NCBI GenBank assembly: GCA_036245525.1
Contig: BTPG01000005.1
Coordinates: 214,558,224 to 214,622,223 of the forward strand
Reading direction: 5' to 3'
Length of the DNA stretch: 64,000 nucleotides
Source: Semisulcospira habei
Taxonomy: Eukaryota > Mollusca > Gastropoda > Semisulcospiridae
Part shown: piece after piece, positions 39,575 to 50,000 of the stretch
Layout: every line of letters starts with the position of its first letter
How positions within the stretch are numbered: position 1 is the stretch's first letter
Translations under genes and position numbers: made by a program
The notes under the pieces: generated by a model
Databases searched by the model: none
What the model was told of the DNA's origin: nothing
Seen by the model: the letters and a program-made list of their open reading frames with translations, nothing else

Positions 39575-39975
39575 CTTTCAAATGGGCTGTGTTTGCTATT
39601 GGAGTGCATATTCTGTACACACAATGGCGACTGATTACAATAAAATATGATGTGAAAATATCATTATGAAGCCTGCACTTGAGTACCAACATCTGACTTT
39701 CAATATCTTGCCAAATGGCAAATCTGACAAAACAAAACACGCGGAGCATGTTTAAAACTACACAGAGCATGTTCATAAACATTTACAAGTTTTGGAATAC
39801 CAATATGGTCACTTTAAACTTTTTTTTTTAACAATATTATGTACAACACAATAACTTACACGAAGCTGATCATATACATAGTAAATCAGGGATGGCTAAA
39901 TGAGGTCCACCCGATTGCAAATGGGCACAAAAATCAAACGCGGAAACTTGGGAAAATATTTGAGAAAGACAGCAA
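39575..39975. other. No gene seen
   Basis: AT-rich. A 71-codon minus frame has no signature. Confidence 0.5.
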
Positions 39976-40331
39976 GATTGGTTGTACATTGCTTAAAGTC
40001 CTGACAGCAACAAGACTTTCTCAGGACGTGCTTGCACTGCTTGCGGAAAAAAAAAAAAACAGAATATTGAATGTATGTCGCCAGCTGGTCTAATACGCTA
40101 AATTAACCAAAGACCATTTAGCAACACACATCCAATATCAAGAGCCACAGGCAGCGCAGACAGTAGGGAGAGTTTACAAAAAGGAAAATACTGGTGAATG
40201 GACCAAGGGTAGACAGAAACACATGCCCCAGAATAGAGGGGAAAACCCAGCCTGTGGGGCTGAGCAGGGTGACCCTGGGAACTAAAAGGTAGTTAACCCC
40301 ACCCGTCCCCCAGGGCAGACCCGGGTGGGGG
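39976..40331. repeat. Interspersed repeat R320, copy C
   Basis: GGTTGTACATTGCTTAAAGT, then the same body as at 3201 and 4110. Confidence 0.8.
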
Positions 40332-40419
40332 AAGACAGTAAGAGCCATGTCGACTGTAGACATCTGACAGACTGCGGGTTGACACTGACATCTACTAGTC
40401 AGACAAGCAGCACTCCGTA

Positions 40420-40505
40420 ACCCTGTTGTTGTCAGTAGCGTTTTTGTTGAGATGATTCCTGCAGGAACAACATCACCACATCCTCCTGCAACAATCATCG
40501 CAAGC
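40420..40505. mobile_element. Degenerate fold-back MITE, family 3
   Basis: AACCCTGTTGTTGTCAGTAG and GATGATTCCTGCAGGAACAA; the right arm is eroded. Confidence 0.55.
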
Positions 40506-40519
40506 TGATATTGGAAGGC

Positions 40520-40602
40520 TTAACCCTGTGTGTGCCAGTAGCGGTTTAGTTCCTACAGGAATAATTGTAACTAAAACCGCTATCCACAGTCAAAGGGTTA
40601 AC
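40520..40602. mobile_element. Fold-back MITE, family 3, TTAA ends
   Basis: TTAACCCTGTGTGTGCCAGT faces CAAAGGGTTAA; CGGTTTAGTT and AACTAAAACCG pair. Confidence 0.8.
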
Positions 40603-40680
40603 AATTTCAGGCCCGAGGCTCAAATTCACTCATCTGGGAGTTGTCCTCTGCCGACTACACTGCAGTCCAGGAGACAGATC

Positions 40681-40753
40681 CACCATGATAGTTCATGGGT
40701 GCAACCTGAACAGCTTCGCTCCTGAGAGGTGCCCACCTATTTTGCAACACCTT
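40681..40753. mobile_element. Degenerate MITE, family 1
   Basis: ACCATGATAGTTCATGGGTG then CAGCTTCGCTCCTGAGAGG. The arms barely pair. Confidence 0.5.
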
Positions 40754-40796
40754 TAATTCTCCACTGCCAAGAAAAATTGAACACCACCCAAATGCC

Positions 40797-40885
40797 AAAG
40801 GCGTAGATCCTCATGAGCCCCGGCAGCTGCAGGAGCTGATGAGGATCTATGCCTCTTGCTGACACCACTGTGTAGCTCCGTTCCT
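40797..40885. mobile_element. Fold-back element, family 2
   Basis: GCGTAGATCCTCATGAGCCC faces GCTGATGAGGATCTATGCC around GGCAGCTGCAGG, followed by the family tail TCTTGCTGACACCACTGTGT. Confidence 0.8.
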
Positions 40886-40889
40886 TTGA

Positions 40890-41260
40890 CAGCTGGGGCG
40901 TTGAATTGATGAAGACTTCAGAAGACAACCAGCATACCCTGTCAGTGATGGGGTTACACTACCAGTGGCTCCAGATCTAGTCACAGTATGTCCGCCAAGT
41001 CGCAGCTAAATGGATTACTAGTATTAAAGCATTGTATGCTGTACAACTGAGCGAGTGGTTGGTTTTGTTGTTGTTTTTACTGCCAACAAAAACTATGTGC
41101 AAAAAAAACCCCATGGTTCCTGGAGACGCCCCAAGGCTGTGAGACGATCAGAAAGGAATAACTCGGCTTACAGTGTGGCTGTACTAACCACTGTACACTG
41201 TGCCATTACAATCAATTTTTTCTTCTTTTTTTTCAGATTAAATAGCCATGTTTGACGACA
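40890..41260. other. No gene seen
   Basis: No repeat or exon signal that I can support. Confidence 0.5.
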
Positions 41261-41350
41261 ACCCAATGCGCAAAAGGTCATCAGATCGCCGTTGGCCTGC
41301 GCACAGCCATGCGCGAGCCAACGGCAGCCCGATGGCCTTTGTGCACTGGG
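41261..41350. mobile_element. Fold-back element, family 4
   Basis: CCCAATGCGCAAAAGGTCAT faces ATGGCCTTTGTGCACTGGG; GCCGTTGGC and GCCAACGGC pair around CTGCGCACAGCCATGCGCG. Confidence 0.85.
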
Positions 41351-41516
41351 AATGACCTTAATGCATTTCACACACACACACACACACACATGGTTAAGTT
41401 TATAGTATGGAGCATACGAAAATAAGGTACATGTACCAGAAACAATAGCACTATAGAAAACAAATAGTCACACCAGATGCTGGTGCTGAAACAGCTGTAT
41501 AACATACTCACAAACC

Positions 41517-41635
41517 AGATAGGTGAGGCTAGCGCTGGTAGAACTGTACACATACCAAGGGGAATTACTCACGCCGGTCAGACACACAGATCTGTATGTC
41601 CATCGCTGAGCAATTCCCTTTGGCATGTGTACTGC
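41517..41635. mobile_element. Short relative of the 6530-7165 inverted repeat
   Basis: ACAAACCAGATAGGTGAGGC matches the spacer at about 6855. ACCAAGGGGAATTACTCACG and GCTGAGCAATTCCCTTTGGC are the arm ends, here only ~25 bp long. Confidence 0.7.
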
Positions 41636-41719
41636 AGCTGTACAACATAATTATATTTCATCTGTTACATTATCACCCACCAAAAGATCAGCCAACTAAC
41701 AACTGCTGATAAGACAAAG

Positions 41720-43776
41720 TTGAAAGGTCCTGGTAAATCAAAGTGGCACAGTTGCAGTGCGCCTGAATTGATCAGTGTTCAGGTCGTCTCTCTTGGCTTG
41801 ACTTCGCGAACGAAGATTTTATAGGAGTTGCCCACGACGTCTGCAGGCTTGTTCGTGGCTGCGGAGGCCAATCCGAGACAGGCAGGTTCGACCGCAGTGG
41901 CTGCAGGGGAAGGTATGGCCAGGGTTCTGAGCTGCGGCATCTCTGTTTTTTCTCCTGAGCCGCTTGTCCTTAAGGCTAGCTCTGTGAGAGTCCTCAAAGG
42001 AGACAGCTGCCTTGTAAATGGTGGAGCGCCAGGTGTCACGGTCCGCAGCAAGCGAAGACCACTGGTGGTGGTCGATTTGGCAGGCACTAAGTGACTTCTT
42101 GAGACAGTCTTTGTATCTCTTCTTTGGTGCCCCTCTGTCACGGTGTCCAGTAGCAAGCTCGCCGAACAGGGTGATCTTTGGTAGGCGATGATCCTCCATC
42201 CTGGAGACATGCCCCGCCCAGCGGAGCTGTGTCCGCAGCAGCAAAGCCTCGATGCTCACAGTTTCAGCCTGTTCAAGGACCTCGACGTTGGTGACATAGT
42301 CACTCCAGTGAATGCCCAGGATGGTACGCAGGCAGCGCTGGTGGAAGCGTTCGAGGAGTCGTAGTTGGCTGCGGTAGAGGGCCCAGGACTCGGAACCATA
42401 CAGCAGGGTGGTGAGGACCACAGCTCTGTACACGCTGATCTTGGTGCCTGTTTTCAGCTGTTGATTGTGCCACACCCGCTTGAAAAGTCGCCCGAAAGCG
42501 CTGTTCGCTTTTGCCAGCCTGCTGTCAAGCTCCTTGTCCAGCTTGGCGTCCGACGTGATAATGCAGCCAAGGTAAGTAAACTGGTGCACTGACTTTAGTT
42601 CAGACTCGCCAATGGTGATGTGAGGAGGACGATACACTGTCTTGGGTGCCGGCTGATGGAGGACCTCTGTCTTTTTCAGACTGACCTCGAGTCCAAAGAG
42701 CTGGGCAGCATCTGCGAAGCAAGACGTGATGCGCTGCAGGGCTCACTCTGTGTGTGCAACGAGGGCAGCATCATCAGCAAAAAGCAGCTCACGAATCAGT
42801 TGGTCTAGGGTTTTCGTGTGGGCCTGCAGTCGTCTGAGGTTGAACAGGCTGCCATCGAGACGATACCTGATGTACACTGCATCGTCATCATCGAGGTCCA
42901 CTGTGGCCTGCTTCAACATCATGCTAAAAAAGATGGTGAAGAGGGTCGGTGCCAGCACGCAGCCCTGCTTTACGCCGTTGAGAATAGGGAATGGTTCCGA
43001 GAGGTCATTGTTGAGTCTGACCTGGCCTTGCTGGTCCTCGTGTAGCTGGACAATCATGTTGAGGAACTTTGGGGGACAGCCAAGTCGCTCCAGGATCTGC
43101 CACATGCCTTGCCTGCTCACAGTGTCGAACGCTTTTGTTAGGTCGACAAATGTTACGTACAGCCCTTTGTTCTGCTCGCGGCACTTCTCCTGTAGCTGTC
43201 TCAGCACAAAGACCATATCGGTGGTGCTCCTGTTTGCTCTGAAGCCACACTGGCCCTCTGGGAGTTGGTCTTCAGCGATGGCAGGTACCAGCCGATTCAG
43301 GAGCAGCCTTGCAAGGATTTTCCCAGCAATGGACAGCAGGGTAATTCCCCGATAGTTGGAACAGTCAGACTTCTCGCCTTTGTTCTTGTACAGGGTGATA
43401 ATGACTGCATCACGGAGATCTTTTGGTAGTGTTCCTTCCTCCCAGCAGCAGAGAAAGAGGTCATGGAGCTTGTTGTGCAGTGCTGTGCCTCCATGTTTCC
43501 AGATCTCTGGTGGTATTCCATCGATGCCTGCTGCTTTGCCACTCTTGAGCTGGTGGATGGCTGTGAGGGTCTCTTCAGCGGTGGGCGGTTCGTCCAACTC
43601 AACCTTTACTGGGAGGTGTGGGATTTGTAGGACGACTGCTTCTTGAACAGTGCGCTCAGCGCTGAAGAGGCTCAGGTCGTACTCCATAGGCAATAGATTT
43701 CCCTGTCCCCCATAAACCCACCCGTGAGGGCCGTCCATTATCACTTCGGTGCCATGGACGTTAAACCCCGAACTAA
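41720..43776 (-). mobile_element. RTE-like LINE, endonuclease-deleted
   Basis: Read on the minus strand: a leader (TAGTTCGGGGTTTAACGTCC to GAGTACGACCTG), then directly the RT domain. Motifs: KSGKAAGIDGIPPEIWK, NYRGITLLSIAGKILARLLL, VTFVDLTKAFDTVSRQGMW (motif A), LNGVKQGCVLAPTLF, LLFADDAALVAHTE (catalytic box). A thumb and C-terminal region with VYRAVVLTTLLYGSESWALY and LRWAGHVSRMEDHR follow, then a CSHCGRT/SHEQAC zinc finger. One in-frame TGA (42745-42743) separates the two long ORFs. The 3' UTR ends near ACCTTTCAA. No endonuclease domain lies between the leader and RT. Confidence 0.88.
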
Positions 43777-43798
43777 ACAACAAAGTTGTCAATTTCAT
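41819..43798 (-). pseudogene. RTE-like reverse transcriptase ORF with one stop
   Basis: Residues upstream and downstream of the TGA are in the same frame (42743-43798 and 41819-42637). Only one mutation visibly breaks the RT to zinc-finger region. All RT catalytic motifs are present. The leader contributes MDGPHGWVYGGQGNLLPMEY in frame with RT. This is either read-through of a deletion join or a chance open leader. Confidence 0.8.
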
Positions 43799-43882
43799 TA
43801 ATCACTAAATCAAATCACACAACCATTATAGGAGTTAGGACCCACATAAATTAAATGTACACAACAACATTATTTCTAACTT

Positions 43883-44084
43883 TTAACTCATTCCGCCCGA
43901 CGGCAATTTTTCCCAAATTTTGGAGGCATCATCTAACAACTATGCACTAGTTGCAGGAGATGCATAATTCAAGAGTAGTGCCAGATTAGCTTGGCACCGA
44001 CAGGCACCAAGCTAATCTGACACTACCCTTGAATTATCAGTCGACCCATCTCCTGCTGTAGGGCGTGAGGCCTGAATGGGTTAA
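43883..44084. mobile_element. Full-length palindromic MITE, family 1, TTAA ends
   Basis: TTAACTCATTCCGCCCGACG at left and GGCCTGAATGGGTTAA at right. Core 43962-44042. Confidence 0.85.
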
Positions 44085-44218
44085 CAGTCAACTGGAAATC
44101 TTTACAAACTTCATATGCAGGGGAAATAAGTACATTTCTACTAGTTATACTATAAGCCCAAAAGAAGGCCGCAAAATTCACACATTTACCCCCAAAGACT
44201 GCCACAATGGGACATGGA

Positions 44219-44308
44219 TCAACAATGACAGCTCAAGAGTAGTGTTAGATTAGCCTGGCACCTTGCAAGGCACCATTCAAAACCGGCACTACCTTGGGAC
44301 TATCATGG
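44219..44308. mobile_element. Degenerate MITE, family 1
   Basis: AACAATGACAGCTCAAGAGT to ACTATCATGG with a changed centre (GGCACCTTGCAAGGCACC). Confidence 0.65.
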
Positions 44309-44386
44309 CAAATACATCCCTGACATCTAGTACACTGTACAGTCTTCACAGATACCTTCAATATTGCAAGTCACTCGTGAATGGCT

Positions 44387-44478
44387 GTACCCTTTGGCTG
44401 CTGACAGGGCTTTTTGTCACAAAGATTTCTGCAGGAATCATCCTGACAAAAAAGCACTACCGACAGCCAAAGGGTTAA
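44387..44478. mobile_element. Fold-back MITE, family 3
   Basis: TACCCTTTGGCTGCTGACAG faces CTACCGACAGCCAAAGGGTT; CTTTTTGTCA and TGACAAAAAAG pair around TTTCTGCAGGAATC. Confidence 0.85.
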
Positions 44479-44639
44479 TCACTAACAGTTTTGAAACATC
44501 AGCCAGCTTAGCATTGCCGGAATCCAGACAGCAGTGAACAAACAGCAAAGCATCTCCAAACACAATCAGCACCGAGACTGAAACCCAAAGTATGGGCGTA
44601 ATTATACCGAGGACCGCATGCCTTTTCAGGAAACAGGCC

Positions 44640-44733
44640 GACCATGAAGGCAGTTCAAGGGTGGTGCCAAAAATAGCTTCTAAGCACACTGAAGCCAAAC
44701 TATTCTGGCACCTCCGATGAAATGTCATCATGG
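44640..44733. mobile_element. Degenerate MITE, family 1
   Basis: CAGTTCAAGGGTGGTGCCAA and CTATTCTGGCACCTCCGATG with a disrupted centre. Confidence 0.65.
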
Positions 44734-44823
44734 TGGAGTAATGTCTTCTTCTTGTGCATCAGGCGGCACTTCCCATTTTGGAGGCATCACCCAACGCAAA
44801 TGCATCAGTTGCAGGAGACAGAC

Positions 44824-44912
44824 TGACCACGATAATTCAAGGGTAGAGCCAGATTAGCTTGGCGCCTGGAGGCGCCAAGCTAATCTGGCACTACCCTTGA
44901 ATTAAAATGCTC
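44824..44912. mobile_element. Palindromic MITE, family 1
   Basis: GACCACGATAATTCAAGGGT and complement around CTTGGCGCCTGGAGGCGCCAAG. Confidence 0.88.
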
Positions 44913-44949
44913 GATCCATCTCCTGCTGTAGTGTGCCTGGCCAAATAGG

Positions 44950-45758
44950 TTAACATTTAAGAAATATAACAGGGCCACTTTCAGTTATCACTATATGTAA
45001 GTGTATTTGGCATCAAAAAACAGTATCCTCCCCTTCCCCCACCCACAACAATGTGACCGTTAACAGAACGTTATAAGTGGGGGCACTGAAAACAGATACT
45101 TAATGTAACGGCAACAAAACAACATTTCATTCAAATTTAGGAGCACCGACATCTAATCAAATTCATTACATACCACCCCTCAGACAAATAACTTTTATGT
45201 GTATTATTGTAACATTGGCAGTTGAACGCGTAATATGCGACCTCCTCGATGAAAAAAACGACCAGATGCACAGGCATCTGAAACTGCACAAGCTCATGTC
45301 CACCTGTGTCTCTTGCAAACAAAAGGTCTGAACTAAAAACGCTGCGCTACAGTAGAACTAGACAGATTTTGACAACCGCCTTTCTTCAAAGTGCTTACAG
45401 CTTTACAGATTCAGAGACAGGTTCTCTCTCAAGAGAAGTCCGGAATGGCAAAACGTGGCACGTGTCAATAAAGACCATCATTTAGGTGGCTACAACCACA
45501 GCTACAGCCACTTTATGATGGTCTTTAATGACAGATGACCTCTATGCATAAGGGTGCTTGCTCAAAAAAGGTGGTGCTGTACACTTTTCACTTCCATACA
45601 TCACCTGGACAAGGAGATATTTTCCTGATTGCAAAGAATTAAACAAAAGAACTCAAGCCGAGAGGGAAGAGCTGAACTCAGGAGTAAATTGCACAGATTA
45701 TTACGGCTTGAAGGGCTTTGCCTTTGTTTTTTCATTTTGTATTGACAATGACAAATGT
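44950..45758. other. No gene seen
   Basis: Contains a short inverted pair (AAAGACCATCATTTA at 45470 and TGATGGTCTTTAATG at 45514). No supported exon. Confidence 0.5.
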
Positions 45759-45962
45759 TTAACCCATTTAGCCCTGGGACCCTGCAGCAGGAGATGGATT
45801 GATCATGATAATTCAAGGGTGAGCTTGGCGCCTTCAGGCGCCAAGCTCATCTGGCACTCCCCTTGAATTATCATGATCAATCCATCTCCTGCAACTGGTG
45901 CATAGTCGCTAGACAGCGTCTCCAAAAGTTTGGAAATGCGGCCGTGGGGTTAAGAGGGTTAA
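45759..45962. mobile_element. Full-length palindromic MITE, family 1, TTAA ends
   Basis: TTAACCCATTTAGCCCTGGG at left, GGGGTTAAGAGGGTTAA at right. Core 45800-45878 with an 8-bp loss in the left arm. Confidence 0.85.
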
Positions 45963-46156
45963 TTTGAAAGCCTCTCATTACGTGTCATGATGCAGACTAC
46001 AATGTGCACCTCAATATGAGCAGCACCATAACTACTACAGTGATGAAGGGCTTTCCACTTCCACTTCATTCAACACAAATGTGAGTGACACTAACAACAG
46101 GAAATGACAAGACAAAGCATACAATGTCAAAGCATAAAACGTGTGAAAATAATATG

Positions 46157-46183
46157 CAGCCAACCCCCCCCCCCCCCCCCCCC
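46157..46183. repeat. Poly-C tract
   Basis: An uninterrupted C run. Confidence 0.9.
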
Positions 46184-46206
46184 CAAAGATACTGTTCAAA
46201 ATCCTG

Positions 46207-46417
46207 TTAACTCTTTTAGCCCCAAGGTCCCATTACTCAAATTCTGGAGGTGTCGCCTAATGACTTTGTACCATGCAGGGAATGGATTAACCATGATAAT
46301 TCAAGGACAGTGCCAGGTTAGCTTGGTGCCTGAAGGCACCAAGCTAATCTGGCACTACCCTTGAATTATCATAGTCAATCCATCTCCTGCTGTAGGGACT
46401 CGGGGCTAGATGGGTTA
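46207..46417. mobile_element. Full-length palindromic MITE, family 1
   Basis: TTAACTCTTTTAGCCCCAAG at left and GGGGCTAGATGGGTTA at right. Core 46289-46376. Confidence 0.85.
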
Positions 46418-46556
46418 CCCCACTTAACCCCAAGGTCGTGTAGGCACGTCGCCTAGCAACTATGTGACACTTGCAGATGGCACCAAGCTAATCTGGCACC
46501 ACCCTTGCATTATCATGGGCGATCCATCTCCTGCTGGAGGGCATTGGAGTTAAATG
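46418..46556. mobile_element. Partial MITE, family 1, abutting the previous copy
   Basis: Flank CTTAACCCCAAGGTCGTGTA, then only the right arm CACCAAGCTAATCTGGCACC to TCATGGGCGATCC. Confidence 0.7.
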
Positions 46557-46793
46557 GGGTCTGCGATTCTCTCATTTTTGGGGGGAGGGCGTAAATCATA
46601 CATTTTGGGGAGGAATTACCCATTTTGTAGGACACGCGTGCATCCTTATGGGGACTCACATTTGTGTCCTGGGCCAGTTCTAGGTCGGCTACACACCAAC
46701 ATGGTGACTCAGGCTGTGATTGTTCCAGAAGTAGATGAGTAAGTGAATAAAAGTTGTGGACAACAAAGAGTCAGGCAACGCTGGCAATCTTTT

Positions 46794-46886
46794 GTTAACC
46801 CTCTGCATGTTGGTAGTGTTTTTAGTCATGACGATTCCTGCAGGAATTATTGTGACTAAAATGGCTACCGACAGGCAACGGGCTAA
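46794..46886. mobile_element. Fold-back MITE, family 3
   Basis: TTAACCCTCTGCATGTTGGT faces CTACCGACAGGCAACGGGCT; TTTTTAGTCATGACG and TTGTGACTAAAATG pair. Confidence 0.8.
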
Positions 46887-47049
46887 CTCAATAAAGAAAA
46901 TAGTCTTGAAAGTGACAGAAAGTGTCACCTATTTCTCTGTGGTGTCACACAAATGTTACTGATCTTTACAGGTGTGCAAGACTGAAAACACCAGTGTCAT
47001 CCCTGTTGAACAACCAGTAGCTGGGCGCACAAGGGGATCCATCACAGCA

Positions 47050-50000
47050 TTATTTAGTTTTCTTTGCGACCTTGCCCTTGTTGGCAGCGATGACCCTGTC
47101 GATCATGACCTCCAGTTCCTCAGAGTTGTGGAAGGTGTTGTTGGTGAGGGAGACGGTGATGTCAGGTAGCAGTAGCTGCAGCATGGCACACACCTTGTCC
47201 TGAAAGGTCTCCAGAGCATGACCAGGTGACCCGCACAACACCACCTGAGGGGAAAACACAGGCACATCACCCACATCACCAAGGCTCAACTCCCCAAGCA
47301 GGCGACTCAGCTCCTCCGAGTCCTTAGTCGTCTCCTCCATCTCCGACCGCTGCAAGGACCCTATGATGTCATCGATGGTTTTCTCAAAGTGTTGCGACTC
47401 AGGAGTGAGGCGAAGAAGAAGCGGAGCCAAGCGAGGGAAGAGGACAGACACTAGCGAGTGTACTCGAGTCTGTAAGCGTGAGAGCCTGGCTGAGGACAGA
47501 ACAAAGTGACGCTGGGCGGGTGGCAGGTGAGCTAAGCTGCAAGTCAGGTCACTGCCCAGGTGAACCGTATTGCGGCGACGTCGCCCGCGCTGGGGACCGG
47601 CGTGAGAACACTGACATAAGGTGATCTGTCCTGGACGTGACCGCTTGTTCTGGGCCAGGCAACTCTCGCTGTGCTTGACATCTCCATCACTGTCCTCCTT
47701 CCCCTCCTCTCCCTTTTCCCCATCACCAGTCTTGCGTCGCTTCCTCAAGCGTCTGGCCATCTCCGGACTGTCTATCGTGTGCCGCTTTCTACTCACGGCC
47801 ATGGGCTGCTGGGACTCTTGTGGTACACCTGACGGTTCTTCTTCAGGCACAGTTAGTAAACAGGATGGTGCCACGTTAGCTTCAGCCTCAAGCACAGCTA
47901 GTGACTGTGACCGTGATGCCTTTCTGTCTCCTCTTGGCGAAGTTAGTAAATGTGCCGGTGCCACCTTTGTTTCAGAGATGGGCACAGAGAGCATATACAC
48001 TGGTGATGCCTTTGTTTCAGCTTTGGGTCCAGTTAGTGGTGATGCCTTTGTTTCAGCTTTGGGTCCAGTTAGTGGTGATGCCTTTGTTTCAGCGTTGGGT
48101 CCGGTTAGTGGTGGTGCCTTTGTTTCAGCGTTGGGTCCAGTTAGTGGTGATGCCTTTGTTTCAGCTTTGGGTCCAGTTAATGGCGATACCTTTGTTTCAG
48201 CGTTGGGTCCAGTTAGTGGTGATGCCTTTGTTTCAGCGTTGGGTCCAGTTAGTGGTGATGCCTTTGTTTCAACTTTGGGTACAATTACTGGTGATGCCTT
48301 GCTCTCAGCTTCAGACACTGTGTGTGAATGTAGTGACGGCTTGTTCTCAGCTCTGGACACAGTGCGTGAAAGTGCTGGCTTTGCCTTTCTTTCAGACTCG
48401 GACACAGCTTGTGGATGTGCTGGCGATGCCTTTCTTTCAGACTTGGACACGGCTTGTGGATGTGCTAGCGATGCCTTTCTTTCAGACTCGGACACAGCTT
48501 GTGGATGTGCTGGCGATGCCTTTCTATCAGATTCGGACACAGCTTGTGGATATGCTGGCAATGCCTTTCTTTCAGACTTGGACACGGCTTGTGGATGTGC
48601 TAGCGATGCCTTTCTTTCAGACTCGGACACAGCTTGTGAATGTGCTGGCGATGCCTTTCTATCAGATTCGGACACAGCTTGTGGATGTGCTGGCGATGCC
48701 TTTCTTTCAGACTTGGACACGGCTTGTGGATGTGCTAGCGACGCCTTTCTTTCAGACTTGGACACGGCTTGTGGATGTGCTGGCGATGCCTTTCTTTCAG
48801 ACTCGGACACAGCTTGTGGATGTGCTGGCGATGCCTTTCTATCAGATTCGGACACAGCTTGTGGATGTGCTGGCGATGCCTTTCTTTCAGACTTGGACAC
48901 TGCTTGTGGATGTGCTAGCGACGCCTTTCTTTCAGACTTGGGCAAAGTGACTGAATGTGCAGGTGACACTCCTTTATCAGCCGTGGGCACAGTTAGTGAA
49001 TAAATGGGCGACACCTTGGTTTCAGCTATGGGCACCATTTCAGAATGTGCTGGTTCCACCCTTGTTTCAGTATCTGGCACAGATAATGAGAATGTGGGGG
49101 TGGTTTTTGTAGCTGCCTTAGTTCTGATCTTGATCACAATACCTGGCTTGCCATCATCAACTCCACCTCTGTTGGGAGAGGGTTTAGTTTCTACCGTCGC
49201 GACTGCCGATTCCCACTTGATGTCAGGGGAAAAACTGTCAATTATGTCCTTGGAAATCTTCTCCCGAGAGCGATGCTCACTTTTGACAGTGTCCGCAAAC
49301 ACCTGCTCTGCATGTTCCGGTAGAGTGAGAACAGGAGGGCTTTCACTAAGGTTTGGGGATCTCCGGTCATCACTACCATTATCCTTGACGCCTGTCTCAT
49401 AGTGAGTCAAAGATGGGGGCGTCTCCTGGTGGTCAGAGTCCAACACACGCTGGTGGTCATCAGAGCTGTCCTGCCGGTTCTTTGCCGTCACAGGTTCACA
49501 GCTAGCACCATGTTCCAGTTGCGTGGGGCTCAAAACAGGGGGACTCTCCATGCGACCCTCTTCCCGTACACAAGCATCAGGACTCACATCATCACCAAGT
49601 GTCATCTTTTCTAGACACGGGGCTGCCTGACAACACACAATGTTTTTGTCCCTGACTACTAGAGACACGGCGGACTTGCTGTTGTTGCTGCCCATGGTGG
49701 TGTTGGTGGTGGGTGTGATGAGATCAGTGGGGGACAGGAAGGAGCGACACTGACAGATACAATGGCCAGGGCTCCAGCGAGAGACATGGTGACTGCCATC
49801 CTCGTGGTCCGTGAGAACAGGACACAGGCGCTCCTCGATGTCTCCTTGACTGGCAGGCGAGATGGCGCTGGGGGAGGCCAGGAACATGGAGGTGCTGTCA
49901 CACTCGCCCATTCCCTCCTCCACCCGCACGCTCACGTCCCCACCCCTACCACTGTGCACGCAGCCCACAGATCTGGAAGTGGCAGAACACGAGCCCCCCT

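Noticed and set aside
47621..49003. 460-codon plus-strand ORF over the large minus-strand gene
   Set aside because: It exists only because the 36- and 45-bp coding repeats lack stops on both strands. No domain outside the repeat.
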